Below, one piece after another: positions 36,522 through 46,977 of a DNA stretch of 64,000 nt; within the stretch, counting starts at the first letter, position 1, and each line of letters starts with the position of its first letter. Made by a program: the position numbers and the translations under genes. The stretch lies in assembly GCF_026719745.1 (NCBI RefSeq), contig NZ_JAPPRQ010000027.1, positions 1 to 64,000 on the forward strand, read 5' to 3'. The notes below the pieces were generated by a model, which saw nothing but the letters and a program-made list of their open reading frames with translations, searched no databases and was not told the DNA's origin. The stretch is from Clostridium sp. ZS2-4. GTDB taxonomy: Bacteria; Bacillota; Clostridia; Clostridiales; Clostridiaceae.

Positions 36522-39344
36522 TTATAGCATGTTTTTCAAATAATATCCTGTATAAGAATTATTATTTTTTGCTATTTCTTCTGGTGTACCTGTACATATT
36601 ATTGTACCTCCTTTATCCCCACCCTCTGGTCCTAAATCAATCAGATAATCACAACACTTTATAACATCCAGATTATGCTCAATAACCACAACTGTATTTC
36701 CTGTTTCCACTAAACGCTGTATTATATTTATTAGTCTGTTTACATCATCAGTATGAAGTCCTGTTGTAGGTTCATCCAATATATAAAGAGTTTTCCCTGT
36801 ACTTCTCTTAGATAATTCTGAAGCCAATTTAATTCTCTGAGCTTCCCCACCTGAAAGCTGAGTGGATGGCTGTCCAAGCCTTATATAACCAAGACCTACA
36901 TCCATAAGAGTCTGAAGCTTATTCTTTGCTCTTGGAATATTAGAGAAAATTTCTAATGCTTCTTCTACAGTTAGCTCTAAAACTTCATCTATATTCTTAC
37001 CTTTATACTTTACTTCCAATGTTTCCCTATTATACCTTTTTCCTTTACAAACTTCACATGGGACATACACATCAGATAAAAATTGCATTTCTATTTTTAT
37101 TATTCCATCTCCATGACAAGCCTCACATCTCCCACCTTTTACATTGAAACTAAACCTTCCTGGTTTGTATCCTCTCATTCTGGCTTCTGGAGTATTAGAA
37201 AACAATTCCCTTATTATATCAAATACCCCTGTATAAGTTGCTGGATTGGACCTTGGAGTCCTTCCTATAGGACTTTGGTCTATATTGATAATTTTATCTA
37301 TGTTTTCCCATCCCAAAATCTCCTTATGAAGTCCTGAAATCACCTTTGATTTATTAACTCTTTTATTCAATCCTTTATAAAGTATCTCATTTACAAGAGT
37401 ACTTTTTCCAGAACCTGATACTCCAGTTACAGCAGTTAGTACACCTAATGGAAATTCAACATTTATATTCTTTAAGTTATTTTCCTTAGCTCCTATAATT
37501 TCTATTGTTTTTCCATTTCCCTTTTTTCTTGCCTCTGGAACTACTATTTTCTTTTCTCCAGTTAAATACTTTCCTGTTATAGAGTCACTACAGCTTTTTA
37601 TATGCTTTATATCTCCTGCTGCAACAATTTTCCCTCCATGTTCACCTGCCCCTGGTCCTATATCCACAACAAAATCTGCTGCTCTTATAGTATCCTCATC
37701 ATGTTCAACTACAACTAAAGTATTTCCTAAATCTCTTAAATGTTTTAAAGTTCCTATAAGTCTGTCATTATCTCTCTGATGAAGTCCTATACTAGGCTCA
37801 TCAAGAATATATAAAACGCCCACCAATCCTGAACCAATTTGACTTGCAAGTCTTATTCTTTGAGACTCTCCTCCTGATAAAGTTCCCGCTTTTCTATTTA
37901 AAGTTAGATAATCAAGTCCTACATCAATTAAAAATTCGAGTCTGCTTTTTATTTCTTTTAATATTTGATTAGCTATCATTTCATTCTTCTCAGATAACTT
38001 TAAATTTTCTATAAATTTAAGTTCATCCTTTATAGACATATTACAAAATTCAAATATATTTTTTTCACCTACAGTTACCGCTAAAGCTTCTCCTTTTAAT
38101 CTTGCACCACTGCATTTGGGGCAAGGTGTATTACTCATATACTGCTCAATTTGCTTCTTTATATAATCAGAGTTTGTTTCCAAATATCTTCTTCTTAAAT
38201 TATTGATAACTCCTTCATATCTATGGTTATATAAACCTTGCTTATCTTCTTTAACATACTCTACAGTTATTTTTTCTCCATCCAAGCCGTACAAAATTTT
38301 TTCCAATATATCTCTAGTCAAATCTTTCATTGGAGTATTCAAATCAAATTCATATTCCTTTGCCAGTGCTTTGAAAATACTAAAGGTCCATGAATCTTCC
38401 TTTAAAGCTCCATCTCCTAAGGAAACTATTGCCCCTTCTATTATACTCTTTGTTTTATCCGGTATGATTAAATCTTCATCAATTTCCATCAAAGATCCTA
38501 TTCCATCACACTTATCACATCTTCCAAAAGGAGAGTTAAAAGAAAATAATCTTGGTGCTAATTCATCTATACTTATACCGCATTGAGGACATGCAAATTT
38601 TTCACTGAAAAGAATATCTTCTTCTCCTATAACATTTACAATTACTTGACTTTCTCCTAATTTCAATGCTGTTTCCAAGGAATCTGTCAATCTGCTTGTT
38701 ATTCCTTCTTTTATAATTAATCTATCTACTACCACTTCAATGGTATGCTTTTTATTCTTATCTAAATTTACCTCTTCCTCTTGTAAATCATAAATTTCTC
38801 CGTCTATTCGCACTCTGACAAAACCATTTTTTTTAATATTCTCAAGAGTTTTAACATGCTGACCTTTTCTTCCTTTTACTATGGGAGCTAAAACTTGAAT
38901 TTTTGTTCTCTCATCAAGTTGCAAAACTTTATCAACCATTATATCTACACTTTGCTGAGTTATTTTTCTTCCACATTTTGGACAATGAGGCACCCCAACT
39001 CTAGCATATAACAATCTTAAATAATCATAAATTTCCGTAACAGTTCCTACAGTAGAACGTGGATTTCTACTTGTAGTTTTTTGGTCAATAGAGATTGCTG
39101 GTGACAAACCTTCTATATATTCAACATCTGGTTTATCCATCTGTCCTAAAAACTGTCTTGCATAGGCAGACAAAGACTCTACATATCGTCTTTGTCCTTC
39201 AGCATAAAGAGTGTCAAAAGCCAAAGATGATTTACCTGAACCTGAAAGTCCAGTAAAAACTACTAATTTATCTCTAGGTATTTCAAGATCAACATTTTTT
39301 AAATTATGTACCTTGGCACCTTTTATAAAAATTTTATCTTTCAT
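36522..39344 (-). CDS. uvrA: Excinuclease ABC subunit A
   Basis: Damage-recognition ATPase of nucleotide excision repair. The 940 residues carry two ABC-type ATPase halves: Walker [10 protein letters not shown] (near 34) and GVSGSGKST (near 638), each with a signature LSGGE, plus zinc-binding cysteine pairs ([31 protein letters not shown]). Length agrees with E. coli UvrA. The start lies 30 bases after the uvrB stop on the same strand, so uvrB-uvrA form an operon controlled by the LexA box upstream of uvrB. Confidence 0.98.
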   Translation of the reverse strand: MKDKIFIKGAKVHNLKNVDLEIPRDKLVVFTGLSGSGKSSLAFDTLYAEGQRRYVESLSAYARQFLGQMDKPDVEYIEGLSPAISIDQKTTSRNPRSTVGTVTEIYDYLRLLYARVGVPHCPKCGRKITQQSVDIMVDKVLQLDERTKIQVLAPIVKGRKGQHVKTLENIKKNGFVRVRIDGEIYDLQEEEVNLDKNKKHTIEVVVDRLIIKEGITSRLTDSLETALKLGESQVIVNVIGEEDILFSEKFACPQCGISIDELAPRLFSFNSPFGRCDKCDGIGSLMEIDEDLIIPDKTKSIIEGAIVSLGDGALKEDSWTFSIFKALAKEYEFDLNTPMKDLTRDILEKILYGLDGEKITVEYVKEDKQGLYNHRYEGVINNLRRRYLETNSDYIKKQIEQYMSNTPCPKCSGARLKGEALAVTVGEKNIFEFCNMSIKDELKFIENLKLSEKNEMIANQILKEIKSRLEFLIDVGLDYLTLNRKAGTLSGGESQRIRLASQIGSGLVGVLYILDEPSIGLHQRDNDRLIGTLKHLRDLGNTLVVVEHDEDTIRAADFVVDIGPGAGEHGGKIVAAGDIKHIKSCSDSITGKYLTGEKKIVVPEARKKGNGKTIEIIGAKENNLKNINVEFPLGVLTAVTGVSGSGKSTLVNEILYKGLNKRVNKSKVISGLHKEILGWENIDKIINIDQSPIGRTPRSNPATYTGVFDIIRELFSNTPEARMRGYKPGRFSFNVKGGRCEACHGDGIIKIEMQFLSDVYVPCEVCKGKRYNRETLEVKYKGKNIDEVLELTVEEALEIFSNIPRAKNKLQTLMDVGLGYIRLGQPSTQLSGGEAQRIKLASELSKRSTGKTLYILDEPTTGLHTDDVNRLINIIQRLVETGNTVVVIEHNLDVIKCCDYLIDLGPEGGDKGGTIICTGTPEEIAKNNNSYTGYYLKNML

Positions 39345-39374
39345 GCATCTTGCCCCTTTCTCTTATAGTGAATA

Positions 39375-41351
39375 TTAAATTTGCTCACGCAAATTTAATA
39401 TCTTATCTCTAAGCTCTGCCGCTCTCTCAAACTGTAAATCCTTGGCCGCTTGTTTCATTTCCTTTTCGTACTTAGTTATAAATTTTTCTATCTCTTTCTT
39501 AGTAAGTTTTTGTCCAGTATTATCAACCTTATATTCCGTTTTTTCCTCTTCCACTCTTGTATTCTGTATAACTTCCCTTATATCTTTTAAAATTGTCTTT
39601 GGAATAATTCCATGCTTTTGGTTATACTCTATTTGAAGTTTTCTTCTTCTGTTTGTCTCACTTATAGCCTTTTCCATAGCATTTGTTATATTGTCTGCAT
39701 ACATAATAACTTTACTTTCTGAGTTCCTTGCAGCTCTTCCTATAGTTTGTATAAGAGAAGTTTCCGATCTTAAAAATCCTTGTTTGTCTGCATCAAGTAT
39801 AGCTACTAAAGCAACCTCTGGAATATCAAGTCCTTCTCTTAACAGATTAATTCCCACCAGAACATCAAATTCACCTTTTCTTAAATCCCTGATTATTTCC
39901 ATTCTTTTTATAGTATCAATACTGGAATGTAAATACTCTGTTTTTATTCCCATTTCTTTTAAATAATCTGTTAAATCCTCAGACATCTTTTTAGTTAATG
40001 TTGTTACAAGCACTCTGAAACCCTTCGCTGCAGTTTCCCTTATATTTGCATATAGATCATCAATTTGTCCTTTTATAGGATTAACTATTATCTCAGGATC
40101 TAAAAGTCCAGTAGGTCTTATAATTTGTTCAGCTACATTTGTAGAATGCTCTAATTCGTATTGAGAAGGTGTAGCACTTACAAATACTGTTTGATTTAAT
40201 TTTTTTTCAAATTCTTCAAATTTAAGAGGCCTATTATCATATGCACAAGGAAGTCTAAAACCATATTCAACAAGATTGTCTTTTCTTGATTTATCTCCTC
40301 CATACATTGCCTTTACTTGTGGAAGAGTTACATGACTTTCGTCAATAAACAACAAAAAATCTCCTGGGAAATAATCTATTAAAGTTTGTGGTGGAGTTCC
40401 TGAATCTCTTCCATCTAGGACTCTAGAGTAATTCTCTATTCCACTGCAGTATCCAACTTCTCTCATCATCTCAATATCAAAGTTGGTTCTCTGTTTTATT
40501 CTTTGGGCTTCTAATAATTTTTCTTCAGCAATTAAATCTCTAACATGAATCTCTAACTCTTTTTCTATCTCTATTATGGCTCTCTCTAAATTTTCTTTTG
40601 AGGTTGCAAAGTGAGAAGCTGGAAAAACACGAACATGTTTTATTGAACATAGAATTTCTCCTGTAAGCACATCAAATTCTCTAATTCTATCTATTTCATC
40701 TCCAAAAAATTCTATTCTTATACCTGTATTAGTATTAGATGCAGGAAAAATATCCAACGTATCTCCCCTGGCTCTAAAGGTACCTCTTACAAAATTTATT
40801 TCATTTCTTTCATATTGTATATCTACCAACTGCCTTATTACTTCATCTCTATCTTTCTGCATTCCTTCTCTTAAAGACACAGTAAGTTTTTTATATTCTT
40901 CCGGATTACCTAAACCATATATGCATGAAACAGAAGCTACCACAATTACATCTCTTCTTTCAAATAAAGCTGAAGTAGCAGAGTGTCTTAATTTATCTAT
41001 TTCATCATTTATTGATGCATCTTTTTCAATAAAAGTATCCGTTTGAGGTACATAAGCTTCTGGTTGATAGTAGTCATAGTATGATACAAAATATTCAACA
41101 CAATTTTCTGGAAAAAACTCTTTAAATTCTGAGCATAGCTGAGCAGCTAAAGTTTTATTATGTGCTAAAATCAAAGTTGGTTTTTGTACGCTTTCAATAA
41201 TATTAGCCATGGTAAAAGTCTTACCTGAACCTGTTACTCCTAATAATGTTTGAAATTTTTCTCCTCGCATGATTCCTTCTGCCAGGCTATTAATAGCTGT
41301 GGGTTGATCACCCGTAGGCTTGAATTTAGAATGTATTTTAAACTCTCCCAT
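39375..41351 (-). CDS. uvrB: Excinuclease ABC subunit B
   Basis: Helicase-like damage-verification subunit of UvrABC. The 658 residues contain Walker [10 protein letters not shown], the beta-hairpin region near [12 protein letters not shown], superfamily 2 helicase motifs ([27 protein letters not shown]) and a C-terminal UVR motif (about 620-655) that contacts UvrC. I chose the ATG seven codons inside the longest frame. AGGAGA lies 7 bases before it, while the first ATG falls within the LexA box. Promoter and box are listed separately. Confidence 0.97.
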   Translation of the reverse strand: MGEFKIHSKFKPTGDQPTAINSLAEGIMRGEKFQTLLGVTGSGKTFTMANIIESVQKPTLILAHNKTLAAQLCSEFKEFFPENCVEYFVSYYDYYQPEAYVPQTDTFIEKDASINDEIDKLRHSATSALFERRDVIVVASVSCIYGLGNPEEYKKLTVSLREGMQKDRDEVIRQLVDIQYERNEINFVRGTFRARGDTLDIFPASNTNTGIRIEFFGDEIDRIREFDVLTGEILCSIKHVRVFPASHFATSKENLERAIIEIEKELEIHVRDLIAEEKLLEAQRIKQRTNFDIEMMREVGYCSGIENYSRVLDGRDSGTPPQTLIDYFPGDFLLFIDESHVTLPQVKAMYGGDKSRKDNLVEYGFRLPCAYDNRPLKFEEFEKKLNQTVFVSATPSQYELEHSTNVAEQIIRPTGLLDPEIIVNPIKGQIDDLYANIRETAAKGFRVLVTTLTKKMSEDLTDYLKEMGIKTEYLHSSIDTIKRMEIIRDLRKGEFDVLVGINLLREGLDIPEVALVAILDADKQGFLRSETSLIQTIGRAARNSESKVIMYADNITNAMEKAISETNRRRKLQIEYNQKHGIIPKTILKDIREVIQNTRVEEEKTEYKVDNTGQKLTKKEIEKFITKYEKEMKQAAKDLQFERAAELRDKILNLREQI

Positions 41352-41366
41352 TTTACCATCTCCTAT

Positions 41367-41417
41367 GAACATTTGTTCGGTTATATTAATAATATACTTT
41401 TATATTTTTTATGTCAA
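41367..41417 (-). promoter_or_regulatory. uvrB-uvrA promoter with LexA (SOS) box
   Basis: On the minus strand TTGACA (41412-41417) and TATTAT (41389-41394) are spaced by exactly 17. GAAC-AAAT-GTTC (41367-41378), a perfect LexA core in the Firmicute form, lies at about +4 to +15, where a bound repressor would block initiation. Confidence 0.85.
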
Positions 41418-41489
41418 TATGCTTATTTATGTATTTATTTTTTAGATTAAATACCATAAATGGTTTTATTTTCTTGAAATTAATTAATA

Positions 41490-41531
41490 AAAAGCAACTT
41501 AAACATCAAATAATGTTTTTAAGTTGCTTTT
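41490..41531 (-). terminator. Terminator of the CtpA-PDZ operon
   Basis: AAAAGCAACTT pairs with AAGTTGCTTTT, extended by AAACAT/ATGTTT, on the minus strand, followed by TTTTT. It lies just beyond the PDZ protein stop. Confidence 0.85.
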
Positions 41532-41539
41532 GCCTTGAT

Positions 41540-42823
41540 CTATTTATTCTTCATCTTTTCTAGGATTTCTGAAAATTTATTTTCATCAACCTTAACTACC
41601 ATAGTATCTTCTGGAACAGACATAGGAACAAACACAACTCCAAGTCTCTTAAAATTGCTTGCATTTTTATATCTTATTTCTTCTAAATTCCCTGCCGCTC
41701 TTTTAATTTTAAACCATGCATGATTAGAAGTTTCTCTAATAATATTTAAAATATCATCTTCTTTTGATATTCTTCTATCATTAACTTCCACCAAAACATC
41801 TCCACTTTTTATTCCCATTTCCGAAGCAGGAGAATTAGGCGCTACCTCTAAAACCATCATTCCACTTTCATCACTTACATATTTAGGTTTTTCATAAACT
41901 TCCAAATATCTTTGCATATATATCATAAGTTCGTGTGCAGCTGGCGCAAAAATAACAACAAATAACTTAAAGAATATATTTAGTATTGCAAGTCTTGCAA
42001 ATATAAATAATATTACACTATAAATCATTATCATAAGCCCTGATGAAATAGACTTTTGTTTTTTTGTCTTAGTAAAGGTTACACTGTTATATCCTATCAT
42101 CCCATAGAAAGGCATAAGCATTATTGCAGCACTCTTCAACGCATCAAGAGGTGTGGAAATATTCAATAATGTATTCCAGTTAGAAATCGTAATTACATCC
42201 TCTAAGGAATGCATCGTTGAATTAATTATCAAAACAATAGCTATGGGTATTGCCCAATATCTTTTAAGTGCAAATCCACCAATTATTTTATTATCTTTCT
42301 TTGTAAAAATAGGTATGGAGCCTTTGTTTCCATCAAGTATGACTAATATACCTTCAACAAAATGTAAAACTGCAATTAAAGTCATAAGTGCAACTAAATC
42401 TATCTTTAAAAAATTTAATGCTTCTACATCTACACCGTACATGACTTTCATTATTTCCAACAAAATACTCACAAACCCTAAAATAGCTCCTGAATAAGAA
42501 AAGCATATTAATCTTGGATTTACAAACATAAGAAATACAGATGTCAAAAATATTAGTTCTATTGACGTATTCTCGTCAAAAGCTACTCCAAAAAAGCTTA
42601 GTAAGACACTTCCCATAATACCTGCAAATAAACCTAAAACTATTTGGGATATTGTAAGTTCGAAAGGCGTATTCAATTTATCTCCAATAATCATTTTTTG
42701 CATTAATACTATTTTTTTATTTTGTCTATAAAACATAATAATAAAACCAACTATTATAAATACATAAGGCGGCTTCACAATGGCATATGCTACTGCTCTT
42801 AGTGTATTTAATAAAATACTCAT
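41540..42823 (-). CDS. PDZ-domain polytopic membrane protein
   Basis: The 427-residue protein has about 8-10 hydrophobic helices (first at 17-32) followed by a PDZ domain (about 320-385, including SGMMVLEVAPNSPASEMGIKSGDVLVEVNDR) and a short charged tail. It comes 30 bases after the ctpA stop, so the two are co-transcribed. Both carry PDZ domains, which suggests the membrane protein presents or regulates substrates for CtpA. No exact function is known for this clostridial family, and no catalytic residue is visible. Confidence 0.85.
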   Translation of the reverse strand: MSILLNTLRAVAYAIVKPPYVFIIVGFIIMFYRQNKKIVLMQKMIIGDKLNTPFELTISQIVLGLFAGIMGSVLLSFFGVAFDENTSIELIFLTSVFLMFVNPRLICFSYSGAILGFVSILLEIMKVMYGVDVEALNFLKIDLVALMTLIAVLHFVEGILVILDGNKGSIPIFTKKDNKIIGGFALKRYWAIPIAIVLIINSTMHSLEDVITISNWNTLLNISTPLDALKSAAIMLMPFYGMIGYNSVTFTKTKKQKSISSGLMIMIYSVILFIFARLAILNIFFKLFVVIFAPAAHELMIYMQRYLEVYEKPKYVSDESGMMVLEVAPNSPASEMGIKSGDVLVEVNDRRISKEDDILNIIRETSNHAWFKIKRAAGNLEEIRYKNASNFKRLGVVFVPMSVPEDTMVVKVDENKFSEILEKMKNK

Positions 42824-42853
42824 TTAAACTAATTTCCCCTCTCACTCTTTTTA

Positions 42854-44125
42854 TTATTTCATTTTTTCTTTTATTATTTGCAGTGCCTTATTAAATTGAG
42901 GATCTGTATTTCTATCATAAGACTTCTTTAATAATTCCTCAGGATATTTTACTTCTATATTTGGTTTAATCCCTATATGATGTATATTTTCTCCATTTGG
43001 AGTATAATACTTTGAAGTAGTTACTTTTAAAGCTGTTCCATCTCCAAATCCATATTTTCTTTTATCTAAAACACTTTGAACTATTCCTTTTCCAAAAGTC
43101 TTTGTTCCCACTAAGGTTCCTAATTTATAATCTCTTACTGCTCCTGAAAAAATTTCTGAAGCACTAGCTGTCCCTCCATCAGTTAATACTACAAGAGGTA
43201 CTCCTATCAAGTTTCCACCTTCTGAAAAGAATTTTTCTTCATTTCCATTTTTATCTTTAGTTGAAACTATCAATTTACCCTTTTGAAGAAAGTTCGATGT
43301 AACTTTATTACATTGAGTTAACCATCCACCTGGATTCTGTCTTAAGTCTAAAATTATACCTTTCATTCCTTGTTTTTTCAGCTTCGAAGTTTCTTTATCA
43401 AATTGATCTGCTGTATGTTCATCAAAGGTTGTAATTTGAATATATGCTATTTTTTCATCTAACATTTCTCCTTTAACCGTAGTTAAAGTTATAACATCTC
43501 TTTTTACTTTTATATCACGCGGTTGCTCATTTCCTCTCCTTACAGTAAGCACCACATAAGTATTTTTCTCACCTTTAATCATTGAAATAGCTTTATCTAC
43601 TTCCTTACCTGATACTTGATTACTATTAACCTTTTCAATTATATCTCCTGTCATTATCCCAACCTTCTTTGCAGGTGAATCCTCAAAAGGTGCTACAACC
43701 ACTATTTTATTATCCTTTACGTCTATCTGTATTCCAATTCCCACGTAATTCCCTTCAGTTTGAACATTAAAATTCTTATAATCTTCTTGGTTCATATATA
43801 TTGTATATGGATCATTTAAACTTTCAGTCATACCTTTTATTGCTCCATTTACCAAAGCTTCTTCATCAATTTTTCCATCATAATATTTTTCAAGATTATC
43901 TTTGATAATAAACATTTTGTTAAATTTGGAAATTTCATCATAAGTTTGTTTACTTATTCTCATCGTACCTTTAATGGGTACTCTTGTTGCTGCAATAAAG
44001 GTTGTTAAATTGGTTAAAATAACTATTACAGCAACTATTAAAATCTTTGGATTTTTTTTGCTATTATCTTTTGATTTGTTTTTATTGTAATCATTATTTA
44101 TTTCTTTATGATCCACTTTTTTCAC
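42854..44125 (-). CDS. ctpA: Carboxy-terminal processing peptidase (S41, CtpA-type)
   Basis: The 423-residue protein has an N-terminal membrane anchor (about 28-46), a PDZ domain (about 120-195, with EDSPAKKVGIMTGDII) and the S41 protease core: GGTASASEIFSGA (Ser321 or Ser323 as nucleophile) and Lys346 in GTKTFGKG, with LDLRQNPGGW at 260-269. Bacterial CtpA/CtpB proteases act outside the membrane on cell-wall hydrolases or sporulation factors. The gene lies about 115 bases downstream of ftsX and just above the PDZ membrane protein. FtsEX and CTPs often act in the same hydrolase control circuits. Confidence 0.93.
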   Translation of the reverse strand: MKKVDHKEINNDYNKNKSKDNSKKNPKILIVAVIVILTNLTTFIAATRVPIKGTMRISKQTYDEISKFNKMFIIKDNLEKYYDGKIDEEALVNGAIKGMTESLNDPYTIYMNQEDYKNFNVQTEGNYVGIGIQIDVKDNKIVVVAPFEDSPAKKVGIMTGDIIEKVNSNQVSGKEVDKAISMIKGEKNTYVVLTVRRGNEQPRDIKVKRDVITLTTVKGEMLDEKIAYIQITTFDEHTADQFDKETSKLKKQGMKGIILDLRQNPGGWLTQCNKVTSNFLQKGKLIVSTKDKNGNEEKFFSEGGNLIGVPLVVLTDGGTASASEIFSGAVRDYKLGTLVGTKTFGKGIVQSVLDKRKYGFGDGTALKVTTSKYYTPNGENIHHIGIKPNIEVKYPEELLKKSYDRNTDPQFNKALQIIKEKMK

Positions 44126-44193
44126 CTCTTTATTCCACGTTACTTATATTGTTACGTTAGCAACGCTATATTTATACCTTTTTTAAATAAATA

Positions 44194-44224
44194 TTAAGGC
44201 TGGATTTGTAAATGCCAGCCTTAA
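44194..44224 (-). terminator. Terminator after ftsX
   Basis: TTAAGGCTGG pairs perfectly with CCAGCCTTAA around an 11-base loop, 16 bases past the ftsX stop on the minus strand. The T-run is weak, so some read-through into ctpA is possible. Confidence 0.6.
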
Positions 44225-44239
44225 ACTATCAATATTTAA

Positions 44240-45127
44240 TTATACTCTTAAAAACTTTCTAATAGATATTATGCTTCCTATTCCACCAATAATTATTCCA
44301 GATAAAACAAATATCCACAATACACTCCCTAGCACATAGACAGGCGATACTAGATTCAACATGGTCATAGCTCCTGAAATTTTTTGATAAACAAATTTAT
44401 ATCCATAATTAAGAAAAATACATGAAACAAAAGAACCTATTAACCCTATAATTATACCTTCTATTATAAACGGCCATCTTATAAAGCTATCCGTTGCTCC
44501 AACAAATTTCATTATTCCTATTTCTTTCTTTCTTGAGTACACTGCCAGCTTAATAGTATTGCCTATTAAAAGTAATGAAATTGGTATTAAAATTACTAAA
44601 GCAACACTTCCAAGCCATTTGACTCCCTTAGTAAAAGAATCAATTATATCAACTAACTCTCTGTTAGCTCTAACTTCTTCTACCCCTGTCTTATTTTTCA
44701 CTTTATTAACTACATTTTCAACTATGTCAGAACTTTTAACTTTTACAATATAAGACTCTGGAAGATTTTTTTTATCAAATCCTATAAGCAAATTTTTATT
44801 TTCTTCACCAAGCAGTTCCTTATATTTTTGCAAAGCTTCTTCTTTTGTTTGAAAAGTAACTGTAACAATTCCATCTATATTCTTAATAGCTTCTTCAATC
44901 CCACTCTTATCGTTTTGACTGGCTCCTTCTTTTAAAAACACTTGAACTTCCAACTTTGATCCAATATTTTTTACAATTTTATTTACATTCAACATGGTGA
45001 TTATGAATATTCCAAACATAAAAAGTGTCAATGAAACTGTAATAATGGATGCTATACTTAAGGTTTTATTTCTTTTTAAACTTTTTAAAGCATCAATTGA
45101 AAAATATCTTAATGTACTAATCTTCAT
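44240..45127 (-). CDS. ftsX: Cell division protein FtsX
   Basis: Membrane subunit of the FtsEX ABC-type complex that activates peptidoglycan hydrolases. The 295 residues give four membrane helices (about 17-40, 170-190, 220-240, 265-287) and a large extracellular loop (about 45-160). I chose the start MKIST 10 bases after GAGGAA, which gives an 11-base overlap with the ftsE stop; ATG two codons earlier is also possible. In Firmicutes the complex controls PcsB/CwlO-like hydrolases. Downstream CtpA may process such a hydrolase, but the link is inference. Confidence 0.93.
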   Translation of the reverse strand: MKISTLRYFSIDALKSLKRNKTLSIASIITVSLTLFMFGIFIITMLNVNKIVKNIGSKLEVQVFLKEGASQNDKSGIEEAIKNIDGIVTVTFQTKEEALQKYKELLGEENKNLLIGFDKKNLPESYIVKVKSSDIVENVVNKVKNKTGVEEVRANRELVDIIDSFTKGVKWLGSVALVILIPISLLLIGNTIKLAVYSRKKEIGIMKFVGATDSFIRWPFIIEGIIIGLIGSFVSCIFLNYGYKFVYQKISGAMTMLNLVSPVYVLGSVLWIFVLSGIIIGGIGSIISIRKFLRV

Positions 45128-45803
45128 AACCATATCTTCCTCTCTGCTCATCTCTTACTATTACGCCTTTTTCGATAGCTATAACTCTTTTTTTCATATC
45201 ATCAACTATGCGCTTATCATGAGTTGCCATAATAATGGTAGTTCCTGCACGATTAATATCATTTAAAATCTTCATAATTTCAATTGATGTATCTGGATCC
45301 AAATTTCCTGTAGGTTCGTCTGCAATAAGCATAGAAGGGTTATTTACTATTGCTCTTGCAAGTGCAACTCTCTGTTGTTCTCCTCCTGAAAGTTCATTAG
45401 GAAAACACTTATATTTCTTTGATAGTCCAACCATAGCTAAAACCATTGGAACTCTTTTTCTTATCTCTTTTTGATTCGCTTCTACAACTCTCATTGCAAA
45501 CGCAACATTTTCATATACATTCAGGGTAGGTATCAGCCTAAAATCTTGAAACACCATGCCAATTTTTCTTCTATAATAAGGAATTTCTTTCCTTTTTATC
45601 TTAGATATATCTTCACCATTTACAATTATTCTTCCAGTTGTGGGCTCGATTTCTTTGAAAAGAAGTTTAATAAATGTAGACTTACCGGCTCCACTTGTTC
45701 CTACAAGGAAAACAAACTCTCCTCTATCTATATCCAAATTCATATTAGAAAGGGCAATAACGTTATTTTCGTATATCTTAGTTGCATTCTTAAATTCTAT
45801 CAT
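45117..45803 (-). CDS. ftsE: Cell division ATP-binding protein FtsE
   Basis: ABC ATPase of 228 residues paired with FtsX. Walker A is GTSGAGKST (about 35-43), the signature is LSGGEQQRVALARA (about 136-149), Walker B is MLIADEPTGNLD (about 158-169), and the switch His is in MATHDKRIV. I moved the start 12 codons inside the longest frame, since AGGAGA lies 10 bases before that ATG and the family begins with MIEFKNATKIY. A promoter with TGTTATAAT (extended -10) lies at 45857-45862. Confidence 0.95.
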   Translation of the reverse strand: MIEFKNATKIYENNVIALSNMNLDIDRGEFVFLVGTSGAGKSTFIKLLFKEIEPTTGRIIVNGEDISKIKRKEIPYYRRKIGMVFQDFRLIPTLNVYENVAFAMRVVEANQKEIRKRVPMVLAMVGLSKKYKCFPNELSGGEQQRVALARAIVNNPSMLIADEPTGNLDPDTSIEIMKILNDINRAGTTIIMATHDKRIVDDMKKRVIAIEKGVIVRDEQRGRYGYED

Positions 45804-45856
45804 GTTATAACTTTCTCCTATTCCAATTTTCTTTATCAATTGACATTCTAATTAGT

Positions 45857-45885
45857 ATTATAACATAATATTCGTAAATATTAAT
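45857..45885 (-). promoter_or_regulatory. ftsEX promoter (extended -10)
   Basis: On the minus strand TGTTATAAT (TATAAT at 45857-45862) follows a weak TTAATA at -35 by 17 bases. The predicted start is about 50 bases before ftsE. Confidence 0.5.
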
Positions 45886-45907
45886 GAAAGATTTATGAAT
45901 ATTTCTT

Positions 45908-46762
45908 TTATTCTTCTATAATATCTTTAAATCCTTCTCCTAAAACTTCATGAGCTTCACTTACTGTAATAAATGCCCTTTTATCTATTTCCTTTATGTA
46001 ATTTTTTAAATTAATAAACTGTTTTCTGTCTAATACAGTATACAAAACCTCTCTATTTTTTCCACTGTATGCACCTTTTGCTTCAAATATTGTACATCCT
46101 CTTTCCAATTCTTCAATTATATACTTATTAATCAAATCATTTTTACTGCTTACAACCATTACGGATTTACATTTATTTAATCCTTGAATAACAGAATCTA
46201 TTATCATTCCATTAAGAATTACTGCCAATAATGCATACATCCCCAGTTCCGGTGAAAAAGTAATTGCCGCTGCAATAGTTACAATAAAATCAACAATAAG
46301 CAGTGCTTTTCCAATATCCAAATGCACAAATTTATTTAATATCTTAGCTAAAATATCTGTACCACCTGTAGATGCATTCTGATTAAAAACTATTCCCATT
46401 CCAATTCCAGAAAAAAATGTACCAAATAAGGTTGCCAGAAGCAAATCATTTGTAATAGCTACTGTAGGCTGGATTATTTTATCCATAAAAGATAATGAAA
46501 GTGATAATCCTAAGCTGGAGTATATTGTTTTTGCCCCAAATTTTCCTCCTATAACTATAAATGCAATAATGAATAATATTACATTCATAATAAGCATCAA
46601 TATTCCTACCTCTGCCCAAGGAATAAAATGATTAATTATTATAGCTATACCAGTAACCCCACCTGCCGCAATCTTATTAGGTGCTAAAAAAAACTTCGTT
46701 GCTAATGCTACTATCAAAAATCCTATAGTAATCCAAAAATATTCTTTAACCCTCTTATCCAT
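45908..46762 (-). CDS. YitT-family membrane protein
   Basis: The 284-residue protein belongs to the YitT/DUF161 family. Six hydrophobic helices (about 9-26, 36-64, 75-92, 105-127, 138-160, 165-185) carry LAPNKIAAGGVTGIAI and NQNASTGGTDILAKILNK, the internal duplicated GGT/G segments typical of the family, and a soluble C-terminal DUF2179 domain (about 200-280, with TVLDRKQFINLKNYI). The physiological substrate is not established. It appears to be a single gene, between the ftsEX promoter and the transketolase terminator. Confidence 0.92.
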   Translation of the reverse strand: MDKRVKEYFWITIGFLIVALATKFFLAPNKIAAGGVTGIAIIINHFIPWAEVGILMLIMNVILFIIAFIVIGGKFGAKTIYSSLGLSLSLSFMDKIIQPTVAITNDLLLATLFGTFFSGIGMGIVFNQNASTGGTDILAKILNKFVHLDIGKALLIVDFIVTIAAAITFSPELGMYALLAVILNGMIIDSVIQGLNKCKSVMVVSSKNDLINKYIIEELERGCTIFEAKGAYSGKNREVLYTVLDRKQFINLKNYIKEIDKRAFITVSEAHEVLGEGFKDIIEE

Positions 46763-46916
46763 AACTCTACCCCACTTCTACAAATCCATTTTAATTAATG
46801 AAAAATACTATGTATATCCTGACTCTCACTTAGTTTTCCACAGACCATATAATATATCCAAATTTTATGATCTATTATTTATTTTTCTAGCAAACAAAAT
46901 ACCTTATAAACCAAAA

Positions 46917-46952
46917 GGAAGGAGTGAAATTTAACAAAATTTAACTCCTTCC
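46917..46952 (-). terminator. Terminator of the transketolase genes
   Basis: GGAAGGAGT pairs with ACTCCTTCC, with AAATTT/AAATTT extending the inner stem, 25 bases past the stop, followed on the minus strand by TTTT. Confidence 0.85.
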
Positions 46953-46977
46953 CTATCAACAGCTTAACCTACTTATT

